Source: DATFQE01 sp963739085
Lineage (GTDB): Bacteria; Actinomycetota; Thermoleophilia; Gaiellales; Gaiellaceae
Assembly: GCA_963739085.1 (NCBI GenBank)
Contig: CAVTZA010000014.1
Location: 118,122-182,121 of the forward strand
Reading direction: 5' to 3'
Length of the DNA stretch: 64,000 nucleotides
The position numbers and the translations under genes were made by a program. This document shows positions 19,369-28,694 of the stretch, one piece after another. How positions within the stretch are numbered: position 1 is the first letter of the stretch; each line of letters opens with the position of its first letter. Below the pieces are notes generated by a model. The model did no database searches. It was not told the DNA's origin and saw only the letters and a program-made list of their open reading frames with translations.

Positions 19369-20989
19369 CTACTCCTCCAGCTCGACGAGGAGCTGGCCGC
19401 CTGACACGCGGTCGCCTTCGACGACGTGCACCGCCTTCACGACCGCCTCGTAGGGCGACACGACCGGCGTCTCCATCTTCATCGCCTCCAGCAGGAGCAG
19501 GGGCTGCCGCGGCTCGACCCGGTCTCCGGGAGCGGCCAGCACCTTGATCACCGTCCCGGGCATGGGCGCGACGAGCGCGCTCTCCTCCACGCCGCCCGTC
19601 CCGTGTTGACGGGCGGCGCTCTCGAGGTCGGGCGGCGGGGCGGGCGCGGGCGCGGGGAGGTTCAGACGCCATGCGCCCTTCCAGGGGCCGGACGGCAGCC
19701 GCGGCGGCGGCTCCGACAGCGGCGGGTGCTCCTCGAGGAACGCGGTCGTCGTCTCGCCCGCGCGGACGACGGGGTGCGCGACCAGCCAGCGGAGGAACGG
19801 GAGGTTGGTCGTGAGCCCCTCCACCCGCGTCTCGGCCAGCGCTCGGCGGAGCTGCGCGAGCGCGTCGTCCCGCGTGTCCCCGTGCGCGATCAGCTTCGCG
19901 ATCATCGGGTCGTACGAGACGCCCACCTCGTCGCCTTCGGCGACGCCCGCGTCGACGCGGATGCCGTCGGGCAGGCGGAGCCGCGTGACCGTCCCGGCCT
20001 GCGGGAGGAACGTGCGGGGATCCTCGGCGTAGAGCCGCACCTCGACCGCGTGTCCTAGTAACAGACTGTTACTTGCCTCGAGCGACTCGCCCTGCGCAAC
20101 CCGGATCTGCTCCCGCACGATGTCGATTCCGGTCACGGCCTCGGTGACCGGGTGCTCGACCTGGATGCGGCCGTTGAGCTCGAGGAAGTAGAAGTCGCGG
20201 CCGGCGAGCATGAACTCGGCCGTCCCGGCGCTCCGGTAGCCGATCGCGCGCGCGAAAGCGACGGCGGCGTCGCTCATCTCGCGCCGGAGCGCCGCGTCGA
20301 GGGCGGGGGAGGGCGATTCCTCGAGCACCTTCTGGTGACGGCGCTGGATCGAGCACTCGCGCTCGCCGAGCGCGATCACCGTCCCCGCCGAGTCGGCGAG
20401 CAGCTGGATCTCGACGTGGCGGGGCCGCTCGACGTAGCGCTCGCAGAAGACCCGGTCGTCGCCGAAGGCCGCGGCCGCCTCGCGGCGGGCGGCCTCGAGC
20501 GCGTCGTCGAGCTCGTCGGGGTCGCGCACGACCCGCATGCCGCGGCCGCCGCCGCCGGCCGCTGCCTTGACGACGAGCGGGTAGCCGACCTCCGCCGGCT
20601 CGCCCTCCGGGACGACAGGGACGCCGGCTTCGCGCGCGATCCGCTTTGCCTCGAGCTTGTCTCCGCCCGCGCGCAGCGCCTCCGGCGTCGGGCCCACGAA
20701 GACGAGCCCGGCTGCCTCCACGGCCTCGGCGAAGTCCGGATTCTCGGCGAGAAACCCGTAGCCGGGATGGATCGCGTCCGCGCCGGTGTGCTTCGCGGCC
20801 CGGATGTGCTCCTCGGAGTGGAGGTAGCCCGCGATCTCGACCGTCTCGTCGGCCTCGCGCGTATGCAGCGCAGACCGGTCGTCCGGGGCGGCGACGGCGA
20901 CGGTCCCGACTCCGACGCTCGCGCGCGGTCCGGAAGACGCGCACGGCGATCTCGCCGCGGTTGGCTACGAGGAGCTTGCGGATCTCCAT
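19369..20989 (-). CDS. Acyl-CoA carboxylase alpha subunit (biotin carboxylase + biotin carrier), frameshifted
   Basis: Fusion of biotin carboxylase and biotin carboxyl carrier domains, as in acetyl-, propionyl- or methylcrotonyl-CoA carboxylase. It starts MEIRKLLVANRGEIAVRVF at the ATG at 20989. The ATP-grasp part has KAAAGGGGRGMRVV and the ERECSIQRRHQKV and LNGRIQVEHPVTE signatures. The C-terminal biotinyl domain has the acceptor lysine in LEAMKMETP. One base near 20920 disrupts the frame after RTARE; removing one base or adding two restores VGVGTVAVAA. The best partner in the window is the methylcrotonyl-type carboxyltransferase at 27035-28594. The start overlaps the end of the upstream MFS gene. 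Confidence 0.88.
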
Positions 20990-22105
20990 GGGCTCAGAGC
21001 GGCAAGGCTAAGCAGGCAGGTGGCACTCAGGAGCAGGTAGGGAACCGCATCCGAGGTCGCGCGGGCCAGCGCGCCGCCGAACGCGGCCCCGAATGCCTGG
21101 CCCGGAGCCCACGCGATGTTCACGAGCGCGAACCCGTACGCGTAGTCGAGCCTGCGGCCCTCGGCGAGGTCGGTGAGATGCGACATCGCGGGTGTCCAGA
21201 AGGCGCCGTACGACATGCCGGCGAGGATCGACGAAGGCGGCGAGTACCCAACGCGAGTCCGGCCACGGCAGCAGCGCGCTCATCAGGGCGGAAGCCGCCA
21301 GGCCCGCACGGATCGGCACCAGGCGGCCGCGCAGGTCGGAGACCCGGCCGGCGAGCGGGTTGACCACGGCCTCGACCGCGGCCGAGACCAGGAACACCCC
21401 GCCGATCGCGACGGCGCCATGCCGAGGACGTCGAGCCGGAGCGGAACGAGGACGCCCATCGTCGAGAAGAGCAGTGCGGGAAGCGCGACGAACCAGACGG
21501 CGCCGAGCACGCCGCGATCTCGCACCGCCGCCCAGAGCGTCGACAGCGGCTGCGCCTTCTCCGGCCTGACGGCGGGCATCAGCGCCGCCCAGACCGCGAG
21601 CCCCAGGCCGGCTGCCGCCACGGTCGCGAACGCCACTTCGATCCCGACGATCGACGCCACACCGCCGAGGACCGGCCCGAACAGCGCCCCGACGATGGCC
21701 GCGCTCATCGCGGTCCCGATCAGCAGGCCGCGCCGCTCCGTCGGCGCGCGGGAGACGAGCCACGCCAGCGAAGCCGTCCAGGTGAGCGCGCTCGCGAAAC
21801 CCTGTGCGAACCGTGCGAGGTCGAGCACGACGATGCTCTCGGCGAAGCCGAACGCGGCCGTCGTCGCGACCATCAGCAGCAGCCCGGTCACGACCGTCGG
21901 CTTGACGCCGAACCGCGCCGCCGAGTAACCCGCCCGGGATCCCGCCGACGAGCGCGCCCGCGGGGTAGGCCGCGGCGAGGACGCCGACTCCGGCCTTCGA
22001 CAGGCCGAGGTCGTCCGCATAGCTCGGAAGCAGCGGCGTCAGCGCCGCGAAGAACATCGTGTCGACGAAGATGACCGCGCCGACGAGGATCAGCAGCCGC
22101 CGCAC
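20965..22105 (-). CDS. MFS transporter with three frameshifts
   Basis: Twelve-helix MFS protein readable end to end if three single-base changes are accepted. These are an extra G near 21937 (after GALVGGIP), a missing base near 21418 (before GAVAIGGVFLVSAA) and an extra base near 21231 (before ILAGMSYGAFWTPAM). The pieces align in order from RRLLILVGAVIFVDTMFFA to SATCLLSLAALSPWRS. The stop at 20965-20967 overlaps the carboxylase start by 25 nt. Restored length is about 379 residues. It may be a real gene with sequence errors or a young pseudogene. Substrate unknown. Confidence 0.72.
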
Positions 22106-22111
22106 GGGCGG

Positions 22112-22855
22112 CTAGGTGACCCAGCCCGGCTTCCGCCGTTCGAGGAACGCCCGCAGCCCGTCCTGGCCCTCGGGCCCGCTGCGCAGGCGCGCGGCGATGT
22201 GCGCGGTGTCGATGCCCGTGGGCTGCTCGCGGACGAGCCGCTTGGCCTCGCGTACCGCCTCCGGCCCCGACGTGAGCAGCTCGCCGACCACGCGTTCCAC
22301 GGCGGCGTCGAGGTCGTCGGTGACCTCGTGGACGAGGCCGATGCGCAGGGCCGTCTGCGCGTCGAAGCGCTCGCCGGTCAGGAAGTAGCGGCGCGCCGCC
22401 CCCGAGCCGATGCGCGGGATCACGAACGGCGAGATGACCGCCGGGATGATCCCGAGCTTCACCTCCGAGAACCCGAACACCGCGTCATCGCCCGCGATCG
22501 CGACGTCGCAGCAGGCGACGAGGCCGGAGCCGCCGCCGAGTGCGTAGCCCTGAACCCGCGCCACGACGGGAGCCGGGCAGGAGTCGATCGCCTCCATCAT
22601 CCCGTAGAGACGCATCGCGTCCTCGACGTTCTCCTCGTACGAGAGGTCGATCGACGCGCGCTGCCAGTCGACGTCCGCGCCGGCGCAGAAGCTCGGGCCG
22701 TCCCCGGCCAGGATCACCACGCGGGCGTCGCCGACGTCGGAGAACGCCGCCGCGAGCTCCGCGATGAGCGCCGCGTCGAAGGCGTTCCGGCGCTCCGGCC
22801 GCGCGATCGTGATGCGGAGCAGCGGGCCGTCTCTCTCGATGCGCAGGGCGCTCAT
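22112..22855 (-). CDS. Enoyl-CoA hydratase/isomerase family protein
   Basis: 247-residue crotonase-fold enzyme. The oxyanion-hole segments are FCAGADVDWQ and YALGGGSGLVACCD, and the catalytic-region helix is FGFSEVKLGIIPAVISP. It hydrates an enoyl-CoA; beside methylcrotonyl-CoA carboxylase subunits, methylglutaconyl-CoA hydratase of leucine breakdown is a reasonable guess. I chose the ATG at 22855 over upstream in-frame codons because a minus-strand TATGCT -10 box ends 8 nt before it. It is transcribed away from the DapA-like gene. Confidence 0.9.
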   Translation of the reverse strand: MSALRIERDGPLLRITIARPERRNAFDAALIAELAAAFSDVGDARVVILAGDGPSFCAGADVDWQRASIDLSYEENVEDAMRLYGMMEAIDSCPAPVVARVQGYALGGGSGLVACCDVAIAGDDAVFGFSEVKLGIIPAVISPFVIPRIGSGAARRYFLTGERFDAQTALRIGLVHEVTDDLDAAVERVVGELLTSGPEAVREAKRLVREQPTGIDTAHIAARLRSGPEGQDGLRAFLERRKPGWVT

Positions 22856-22863
22856 GGGCGCTG

Positions 22864-22873
22864 AGCATAGAGT
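22864..22873. promoter_or_regulatory. Overlapping divergent leaderless promoters
   Basis: The 25-bp gap between two divergent starts contains AGCATAGAGT. On the plus strand TAGAGT (22868-22873) ends 7 nt before the ATG at 22881. On the minus strand TATGCT (22869 to 22864) ends 8 nt before the ATG at 22855. The two -10 boxes share the central TA, so the two genes probably compete for polymerase. Confidence 0.6.
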
Positions 22874-22880
22874 TGGGGCC

Positions 22881-23717
22881 ATGCTCCGGGGCGCCCTGGC
22901 CGCCGCAGTGACTCCCTTGCGCGACGACGGAACCGCGCTCGACGACGACGCGTTCGAGCCGTACGTCGACTACCTGGCGGCCGGCGGCCTCGACGGCCTG
23001 CTGGCGCTCGGCACGACGGGGGAGGGGATCCTGCTCTCGCGCGACGAGCGTCGTCGCGCCGCCGAGCTCTTCGTCGGAGCGGCCGGCGGGCGCCTTCAGG
23101 TGGCGGTGCACGCCGGCGCACAGACGACGGCCGAAACGACCGCGCTGGCCGCGCACGCCGCCGAGGCCGGGGCCGACGCGGTGGCAGTGATCGGCCCGCC
23201 GTACTACGCCCTCGACGAGGAAGCGCTCTTCGGGCATTTCGCGGCCGCCGCAAAGGCGTGCGAGCCGCTCCCCTTCTACCTCTACGAGTTCAAGGCGCGC
23301 ACCGGCTACTCGATCCCGCTCTCGGTGATCGAGCGCCTGCGCGACGCGGCGCCGAACCTGCGCGGGCTCAAGGTCTCGAACCAGCCGTTCGAAGCCGTCG
23401 AGCCGTACCTCGGCAACGGGCTGGACGCGTTCGTGGGCGCGGAGGGGCTGATCGGACGGGGTCTCGATCACGGTGCGGTCGGCGCGGTCTCGGGGCTCGC
23501 GGCCGCGTTCCCCGGCCGTGTCGCCCGGGTCGTGCACGAGCGCGAGGGCGACCTCGCGCCGGTGCGCGCGGCGCTCGAGCGGTTCCCGTTCCAGGCGGCG
23601 CTGAAGCGGGTGCTGGCACGGCGCGGCCTGCCCGTCCGCGAGGACGTCCGGGCGCCCCTTCGCACCCTGACCGACACCGAGCGCGGCGAGCTCGACCGAT
23701 GGCTCGAATCGTCGTAG
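22881..23717 (+). CDS. DapA family aldolase/lyase
   Basis: 278-residue TIM-barrel enzyme of the dihydrodipicolinate synthase/N-acetylneuraminate lyase family. The phosphate-like loop is LGTTGEG, the catalytic tyrosine sits in FYLYEFKART and the Schiff-base lysine in GLKVSNQPF. Substrate specificity in this family cannot be read from these motifs. The start at 22881 is supported by the -10 box 7 nt upstream. Its end overlaps the following FAD oxidoreductase by 19 nt, suggesting a shared catabolic role. Confidence 0.88.
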   Translation: MLRGALAAAVTPLRDDGTALDDDAFEPYVDYLAAGGLDGLLALGTTGEGILLSRDERRRAAELFVGAAGGRLQVAVHAGAQTTAETTALAAHAAEAGADAVAVIGPPYYALDEEALFGHFAAAAKACEPLPFYLYEFKARTGYSIPLSVIERLRDAAPNLRGLKVSNQPFEAVEPYLGNGLDAFVGAEGLIGRGLDHGAVGAVSGLAAAFPGRVARVVHEREGDLAPVRAALERFPFQAALKRVLARRGLPVREDVRAPLRTLTDTERGELDRWLESS

Positions 23718-24755
23718 CCGGGGCCGGCGCCGCCGGCGCGAGCGTCGCGTACCACCTGGCGTTGCTGGGTGCGCGCGACGTCGTCCTCTGCGACGTGGGG
23801 GAAGTGGCGGGCGGCTCGACCTCGCGTGCGATGGGCGGCGTGCGCCAGCAGTTCTCCACGGCGGCCGAGGTTCGTCTCGCGCAGGCGAGCATCCGCTTCT
23901 TCGCGGAGCTCGGCGAGCCGTTCTTCCAGCAGGTCGGCTACCTGTTCCTCGCGACCACCGAAGAGGGGTTGGCCGCCCTCGAGAAGCGGCGCGAGCTCCA
24001 GGCCGGGCTCGGCGTGCCGGTCGAGCGGGTCGATCCGCGCGAGGTTTCCGGGCTGGCCGTGGACGACGTGCTCGGGGCAGTGACGTGCCGACAGGACGGC
24101 ATCGCCGACCCGCCCGGGGTCTGCCGTGAGGTGGTCCGTCGCGCGGTGGAGCTCGGCGTCGAGGTGCGCGAGCATACGGATGCGCTCGAGCTCGGCGGCG
24201 ACGTGCTCGTGATCGCGTGCGGCCCGTGGTCGGGCGAGGTCGGAGAGCGGGTCGGCGTCGAGCTGCCGATCCGGCCGCTCTGCCGGCAGCTCGTCGATAC
24301 CGAGCCCGTCGCCGGGCTTCCCGAGGCGCTGCCGATGGTGATCGAGGCCGAGACCGGCTTCCACTTCCGGCCCGTCCCACGGGCGCGGCCTGCGCCTGGC
24401 GATGGGGGAGGCCACGCCGCGGTGGGGCTTCGAGACCGAGGTGTCAGAGGCGCTGGTCGAGGACTGGCTCGAGCGGCTGGCGCGGCGCTATCCACCCGCA
24501 GCCGGAGTCGGCGTCCAGCGTGCGTGGGCCGGCTTGTACGACATGACGCCGGACGCGCATCCGATCCTCGGCGCGGTGGGCGAGGGCATCTACGCGGCGT
24601 GTGGCTTCTCAGGCCACGGCTTCATGCAGTCGCCGGCGGTCGGTAGGGCGCTGGCCGAGGAGATCCTGCACGGCGCGTCCGAGCTAGACCTCTCGTCGTT
24701 CCGCCTCGAGCGCTTCGCCGGAGAGACGGTTTTCCCCGAAACGCTCGTCCTGTGA
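23699..24755 (+). CDS. FAD-dependent oxidoreductase, sarcosine oxidase/DAO-like (frameshifted)
   Basis: N-terminal Rossmann motif RIVVAGAGAAGASVAYHLA binds FAD. GGSTSRAMGGVRQQFSTAAEV is typical of monomeric sarcosine oxidase-like or glycine oxidase-like DAO enzymes, and the C-terminal GFSGHGFMQSPAVG is the FAD-binding tail. One extra base near 24371 splits the gene after FHFR; removing a C restores PSHGRGLRLAMGE. Restored length is about 351 residues. It probably oxidises a secondary amine or amino acid. It overlaps the DapA-like gene upstream and the winged-helix gene downstream (GTGA). Confidence 0.87.
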
Positions 24756-25858
24756 TCGAGGTCACGTGGGAGCAGGTGCGGGCCTTCCGCGTCGGACGGA
24801 GCCTGAACGGCTCCGGCGGCCTGGTCGAGACGGCCCGGCGGCTGTCCGGCGTGCAGGCGCAGGTGATGTCCAATGCCGAGCTCGCGCTCGCCGTTCGCGT
24901 CGAAGGGCTGAGCGTCCAGGAGGTGAGGGACGCGCTCTGGGAGGATCGCGAGCTGGTCAAGACGTGGGCGATGCGCGGCACGCTCCATCTGCTGCCCTCC
25001 GACGAGATCGCATTGTGGGCCGGCGCGCTGCGCACGCGGGCGTTCATGTGGCGGCGACCGACATGGCTCCAGTACTTCGGGATCGAGCCCGACGAGCTCG
25101 AGAAGCTGCTCGAGGAGGTCGCGGCGGCGATCGAGCGCGAGCCGCTCACCCGGCAGGAGATCGCGGCACTGGCCGGCGAGGTGGCCGGGCCGAAGGTGCA
25201 GGAGCATCTCGCTTCGGGCTGGGGCTCGCTGCTCAAGCCCGTGGCGATGGAGGGCGGTCTCGTCTTCGGGCCGAATCGCGGCCGCAACGTCGTCTTCGTC
25301 GGCCCGCGCAGCTGGGTCGGGCCGTTCGACGCGTGGGACTCCGACGACGCGATGCGCGAGATCGCCCGGCGCTGGCTCGGCGTCTACGGGCCCGCGTCCC
25401 ACCTCGAGCTCGCTCGGTGGTGGGGCACCGGCGCGGGTCGCGCGCGGAAGGCGCTCGAGCTGCTCGACGGCGAGCTCGTCGACGTCTCCGTAGAGGGTCG
25501 CCGCGCGCTCGTTCTCGAGGCGGATGTCTCCCTGCTTCAGTCGCCGAGCAGCGACGGGCGCGCGCGTCTCGTGCCCGGCTTCGACCCGTACACCGTCGGC
25601 TTCTTCCCGCGAGAGGCGCTCGTCGAGCCTGAGTTCTTGCCGCGGGTCTCCCGGACCGCCGGGTGGATCTCACCCGTCGTGCTCGTCGGCGGCAAGCCGG
25701 TCGGCGTGTGGAAGCATGCGCTGCGAAAGGGGAAGCTCGAGATCACGGTGGAGCCGTTTCGCAAGCTGCCGGCAGCGCGGAGGAAGGAGCTGGCGACGGA
25801 CGCCGAGCGGATGGCCGGCGCGCTCGGGGCGAGGTCGGTCGCCGTAGTCGTGGCGTGA
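24752..25858 (+). CDS. Winged-helix DNA glycosylase-like protein (HTH_42/AlkZ family)
   Basis: 368-residue member of the HTH_42 family, which includes AlkZ and YcaQ DNA glycosylases acting on bulky lesions and interstrand crosslinks. LSGVQAQVMSNAELAL contains the Q-x-Q pair that matches the catalytic motif reported for AlkZ-type enzymes. RELVKTWAMRGTLHLLPSDE is the most conserved stretch of the family. Tandem winged helices are expected through about residue 280, followed by a beta-rich C-terminus (RARLVPGFDPYTVGF). It starts at the GTG at 24752, coupled to the oxidase by GTGA, and its own stop is coupled to the next remnant in the same way. Confidence 0.82.
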   Translation: MIEVTWEQVRAFRVGRSLNGSGGLVETARRLSGVQAQVMSNAELALAVRVEGLSVQEVRDALWEDRELVKTWAMRGTLHLLPSDEIALWAGALRTRAFMWRRPTWLQYFGIEPDELEKLLEEVAAAIEREPLTRQEIAALAGEVAGPKVQEHLASGWGSLLKPVAMEGGLVFGPNRGRNVVFVGPRSWVGPFDAWDSDDAMREIARRWLGVYGPASHLELARWWGTGAGRARKALELLDGELVDVSVEGRRALVLEADVSLLQSPSSDGRARLVPGFDPYTVGFFPREALVEPEFLPRVSRTAGWISPVVLVGGKPVGVWKHALRKGKLEITVEPFRKLPAARRKELATDAERMAGALGARSVAVVVA

Positions 25859-25986
25859 CCTTCGAGCGGTTCGAACGGGTGCGCTGCGGTTTCTGTCGGG
25901 GCTGCGCGAGAACATCACGCGCGACTGGTTCCAGGCGCACCGCGACGAGTACGAGGCGACCACGAACTTTCGGCGCACATTCGGCA
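25855..25986 (+). pseudogene. Remnant of a DUF2461 gene
   Basis: The GTG at 25855 overlaps the upstream stop as GTGA and reads TFERFER. After a one-base loss near 25880 it continues as RFLSGLRENITRDWFQAHRDEYEAT in a second frame. This is the N-terminal signature of DUF2461 proteins, normally about 210-230 residues. Similarity stops near 25985 and the sequence moves into a short G-rich convergent gap. Only about 40 codons remain, so this is a 3'-truncated remnant, not a working gene. Confidence 0.7.
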
Positions 25987-26061
25987 CAGAGGCGTGCGCT
26001 TCTCCCTGCTATTTCTTCAGGGGGTTGAGTGGGGGGTCCCCACCCGAGGGAGGGGGAAGGC

Positions 26062-26397
26062 CTACTCGAAGGCGAGCCCCAGCCGGGACAGCTCCTCGAC
26101 CGCGTAGCGGCCCTCGACGGTGGCCTCGACGTCGAACTCTTCGGCGATGTCCGGGCCCTTGCCGATCAGCTCTCGCGCGCGCGAGACCCCGGGATCGAGC
26201 TCCTCGAGCGCGGTGCGTGACTCCCAGAGGTAGACCGCTCCCCAGCGCTCGGTCGCCTCGTCGGCGATCCACGCCTTGAAGCGCAGCCCGGGCACCTCGG
26301 CGAACGCATCCACCGACTCGTCGTGCAGGTAGCGCCGCAGCTCCTGGATCGTCGTCATGGAGTCCGCCAGGTTCCAGAGGACGAGCCGGACCAGCAC
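26062..26397 (-). CDS. YdhR-like dimeric alpha-beta barrel protein
   Basis: 111-residue protein beginning at the GTG at 26397. The core FAEVPGLRFKAWIADEATERWGAVYLWES resembles the putative monooxygenase YdhR and related dimeric ferredoxin-like barrel proteins. A start-proximal VRLVLWNLADSMTTIQELRRYL forms the first strand and helix. The family often handles small hydrophobic substrates without cofactors, but no function is proven here. The small gene at 26402-26551 ends 4 nt before this start, so they form a pair. Confidence 0.75.
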   Translation of the reverse strand: MLVRLVLWNLADSMTTIQELRRYLHDESVDAFAEVPGLRFKAWIADEATERWGAVYLWESRTALEELDPGVSRARELIGKGPDIAEEFDVEATVEGRYAVEELSRLGLAFE

Positions 26398-26401
26398 GCT
26401 G

Positions 26402-26551
26402 CTACTCGTCCGCTTCGACCGGCAGCTTGGCGATCAGCTGCTTCAGCTCCCGCAGGACGTCGGCCTCGTTGTGCCCGAAATCGTCCAGGTACGCGTGCAA
26501 CGCCTCGTGCAGGAGCCGGAGCTCCCTCTTGTTGAGCTCGATCGTGTGCAT
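26402..26551 (-). CDS. Small conserved-looking protein, 49 residues
   Basis: A 49-codon gene running from the ATG at 26551 to a TAG at 26404-26402. The protein starts MHTIELNKRELRLLHEALHA and continues through a charged helix (ADVLRELKQLIAKL) to an acidic end. It is amphipathic and probably forms a helical hairpin. Four nucleotides separate it from the YdhR-like start, which supports it being real. Function unknown. Confidence 0.65.
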   Translation of the reverse strand: MHTIELNKRELRLLHEALHAYLDDFGHNEADVLRELKQLIAKLPVEADE

Positions 26552-26607
26552 GGCGGGAGCCTAAGGCACCGATCGCGACGCCGTACCTGCAAACGGTGCC
26601 GCTTGAT

Positions 26608-26967
26608 TCAACCCCAGGAGGGCGGTTCGTACTTGGCGTCGATCGGGGCGCCGAAGGTGACGAACTCGACGCCGTCCGCCCCCGCAGCGGGCACCCGCGT
26701 GGAGGTCCCGTCGACGCGCACGAAGCGCCCGGGCTTGAGCTCGACCTCCTCGCCGTCCACCCGCATGACGCCCGAGCCGCGCACCACGAAGTAGACCTCC
26801 TCCTGACCGGAGTCGGCGTGATCGTGCTCGCGTCCGGTCACCCCGGCCGGGATCGTGAAGTAGTTGAAGCCGAACGCCTGCGCCCCGAGCGCGCGCCGCA
26901 GCTTCCGAACCGCACCGCCGGGCCCCTCGCCCTCGACGGATTCGACGTCCACGTAGTTGAAGCCCAC
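26608..26967 (-). CDS. Cupin domain protein
   Basis: 119-residue single-domain cupin. The metal-binding strand motif reads GREHDHADSGQEEVYFVVRGSG, with two histidines and a glutamate as likely ligands. The second motif lies in KPGRFVRVDG and lacks a clear histidine. The GTG at 26967 has AAGGAGG about 5 nt upstream, a clear ribosome site. A small ligand-binding or isomerase role is possible; no substrate can be inferred. Confidence 0.85.
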   Translation of the reverse strand: MGFNYVDVESVEGEGPGGAVRKLRRALGAQAFGFNYFTIPAGVTGREHDHADSGQEEVYFVVRGSGVMRVDGEEVELKPGRFVRVDGTSTRVPAAGADGVEFVTFGAPIDAKYEPPSWG

Positions 26968-27034
26968 GATGACCTCCTTCGACGACTTCCTGGAAGCGCC
27001 GCGGGGCCGCGCGGGCGCTTTCCGAAAACGACAC

Positions 27035-28594
27035 TCACATGCGAAAGATTCCGAACTTCGTCTCCGGGATCGGCGCGTTGAGCGCCGCCGAGATCCCGAG
27101 TGCGAGCACGCGGCGGGTGTCGAGCGGGTCGATGATCCCGTCGTCCCAGAGGCGTGCCGTGGAGTAGTACGGGTTGCCCTCGGCTTCGTACTTCGCCTTG
27201 ATCTCCTCCGGATTCGCGTCGCCGACCATCGTCAGCACGGTCGCCGCCTGCTCACCGCCCATCACGGAGATGCGTGCATTCGGCCACATCCACAGCTGCC
27301 TGGGCCCGTAGGCGCGACCGCACATGCCGTAGTTGCCGGCGCCGAACGAGCCGCCCACGACGACGGTGAACTTGGGCACGTCGGCGCACGCCACCGCCAT
27401 CACGAGCTTGGCGCCGTCGCGCGCGATGCCGCCCGCCTCGTACTCGACGCCGACCATGAAGCCCGTGATGTTCTGTAGGAAGACGAGCGGGATCTTCCGC
27501 TCAGCTGCCAGCTCGATGAAGTGGGCGCCCTTCTGGGACGACTCGGCGAACAGCACCCCGTTGTTGGCGAGGATCGCGACCGGGTACCCCTCGATGCGGG
27601 CGAAGCCGCACACGAGCGTCTCGCCGTAGAGCTGCTTGAACTCCGAGAAGCGGCTGCCGTCCACGATCCGGGCGATCAACTCGCGCGGGTCGAACGGCTG
27701 GCGGTGGTCCTCGGGAATCAGGCCGTACAACTCGCCGGGATCGGCGACGGGCTCCTCGGCCGCGGCGACGTCCCAGGGCACATCCTTGCGCCGGTGCAGG
27801 TGACGGACGATCGAGCGCGCGATCGCGAGCGCATGCTCGTCGCCGGTGGCGTAGTGGTCGGCCACCCCGGACCGCCGCGCGTGCACGTCGGCGCCGCCGA
27901 GCTCCTCGGCGGTCACGTCCTGCCCGGTCGCCGCCTTCACGAGCGGAGGGCCGCCGATGAAGATCGTGCCGGTGCCGCGCACGATCACAGTCTCGTCGCT
28001 CATCGCCGGCACGTAGGCGCCGCCGGCCGTGCAGGAGCCCATGACGACCGCGATCTGCGGAATGCCCTTCGCGGACATCCGCGCCTGGTTGTAGAAGATC
28101 CGGCCGAAGTGGTCGCGGTCGGGGAAGACCTCGGCCTGAAGCGGCAGGAACGCGCCGCCGGAGTCGACGAGGTAGAGGCACGGCAGGTGGTTCTGCTCGG
28201 CGACCTCCTGCGCGCGGAGGTGCTTCTTCACCGTCAACGGGAAGTAGGAGCCGCCCTTGACGGTGGCGTCGTTCGCGACGACCACGCACTCCTGGCCCTC
28301 GACGACGCCGATCCCGGTCACGATCCCCGCGGAGGGAGCCTGGCCGTCGTAGACCTCCCAGGCGGCGAGGGCGCTCAGCTCGAGGAAGGCGGTTCCAGGG
28401 TCGACGAGCCGGTCGATCCGCTCCCGCGCGGTCAGCTTGCCGCGCGAACGGTGCCGCTCGACCGCCCGCTCGCCGCCGCCCGCCGCCACCTGCGCGGTGC
28501 GCTCACGGAGCTCGCCGACGAGCTCCTCCATTCTGGCGCGGCGGCTCGCGTACGGCTCGGACGCCCGATCGACCTGCGAGCTCAGCACCGCCAC
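27035..28594 (-). CDS. Methylcrotonyl-CoA carboxylase-type beta subunit
   Basis: 519-residue carboxyltransferase. Segments diagnostic of the methylcrotonyl-CoA branch include VANDATVKGGSYFPLTVKKH, FGRIFYNQARMSAKGIPQI, MGSCTAGGAYVPAMSDE, ITGFMVGVEYEAGGIARDG and GSFGAGNYGMCGRAY. It transfers CO2 from biotin on the alpha subunit to 3-methylcrotonyl-CoA in leucine breakdown. The likely alpha subunit is encoded at 19369-20989, about 6 kb away rather than adjacent. The GTG at 28594 is the chosen start (AVLSSQVDRASEPYASR). Confidence 0.9.
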   Translation of the reverse strand: MAVLSSQVDRASEPYASRRARMEELVGELRERTAQVAAGGGERAVERHRSRGKLTARERIDRLVDPGTAFLELSALAAWEVYDGQAPSAGIVTGIGVVEGQECVVVANDATVKGGSYFPLTVKKHLRAQEVAEQNHLPCLYLVDSGGAFLPLQAEVFPDRDHFGRIFYNQARMSAKGIPQIAVVMGSCTAGGAYVPAMSDETVIVRGTGTIFIGGPPLVKAATGQDVTAEELGGADVHARRSGVADHYATGDEHALAIARSIVRHLHRRKDVPWDVAAAEEPVADPGELYGLIPEDHRQPFDPRELIARIVDGSRFSEFKQLYGETLVCGFARIEGYPVAILANNGVLFAESSQKGAHFIELAAERKIPLVFLQNITGFMVGVEYEAGGIARDGAKLVMAVACADVPKFTVVVGGSFGAGNYGMCGRAYGPRQLWMWPNARISVMGGEQAATVLTMVGDANPEEIKAKYEAEGNPYYSTARLWDDGIIDPLDTRRVLALGISAALNAPIPETKFGIFRM

Positions 28595-28694
28595 GGGCCC
28601 AGACTAACCAGCGCGGGGGACCGAAGGTCCTATTGCATGGCAGCCCTATCCTCGACCACAGTGAGACACGCGGGGAGCTGCGAGGAGGTCCCCG

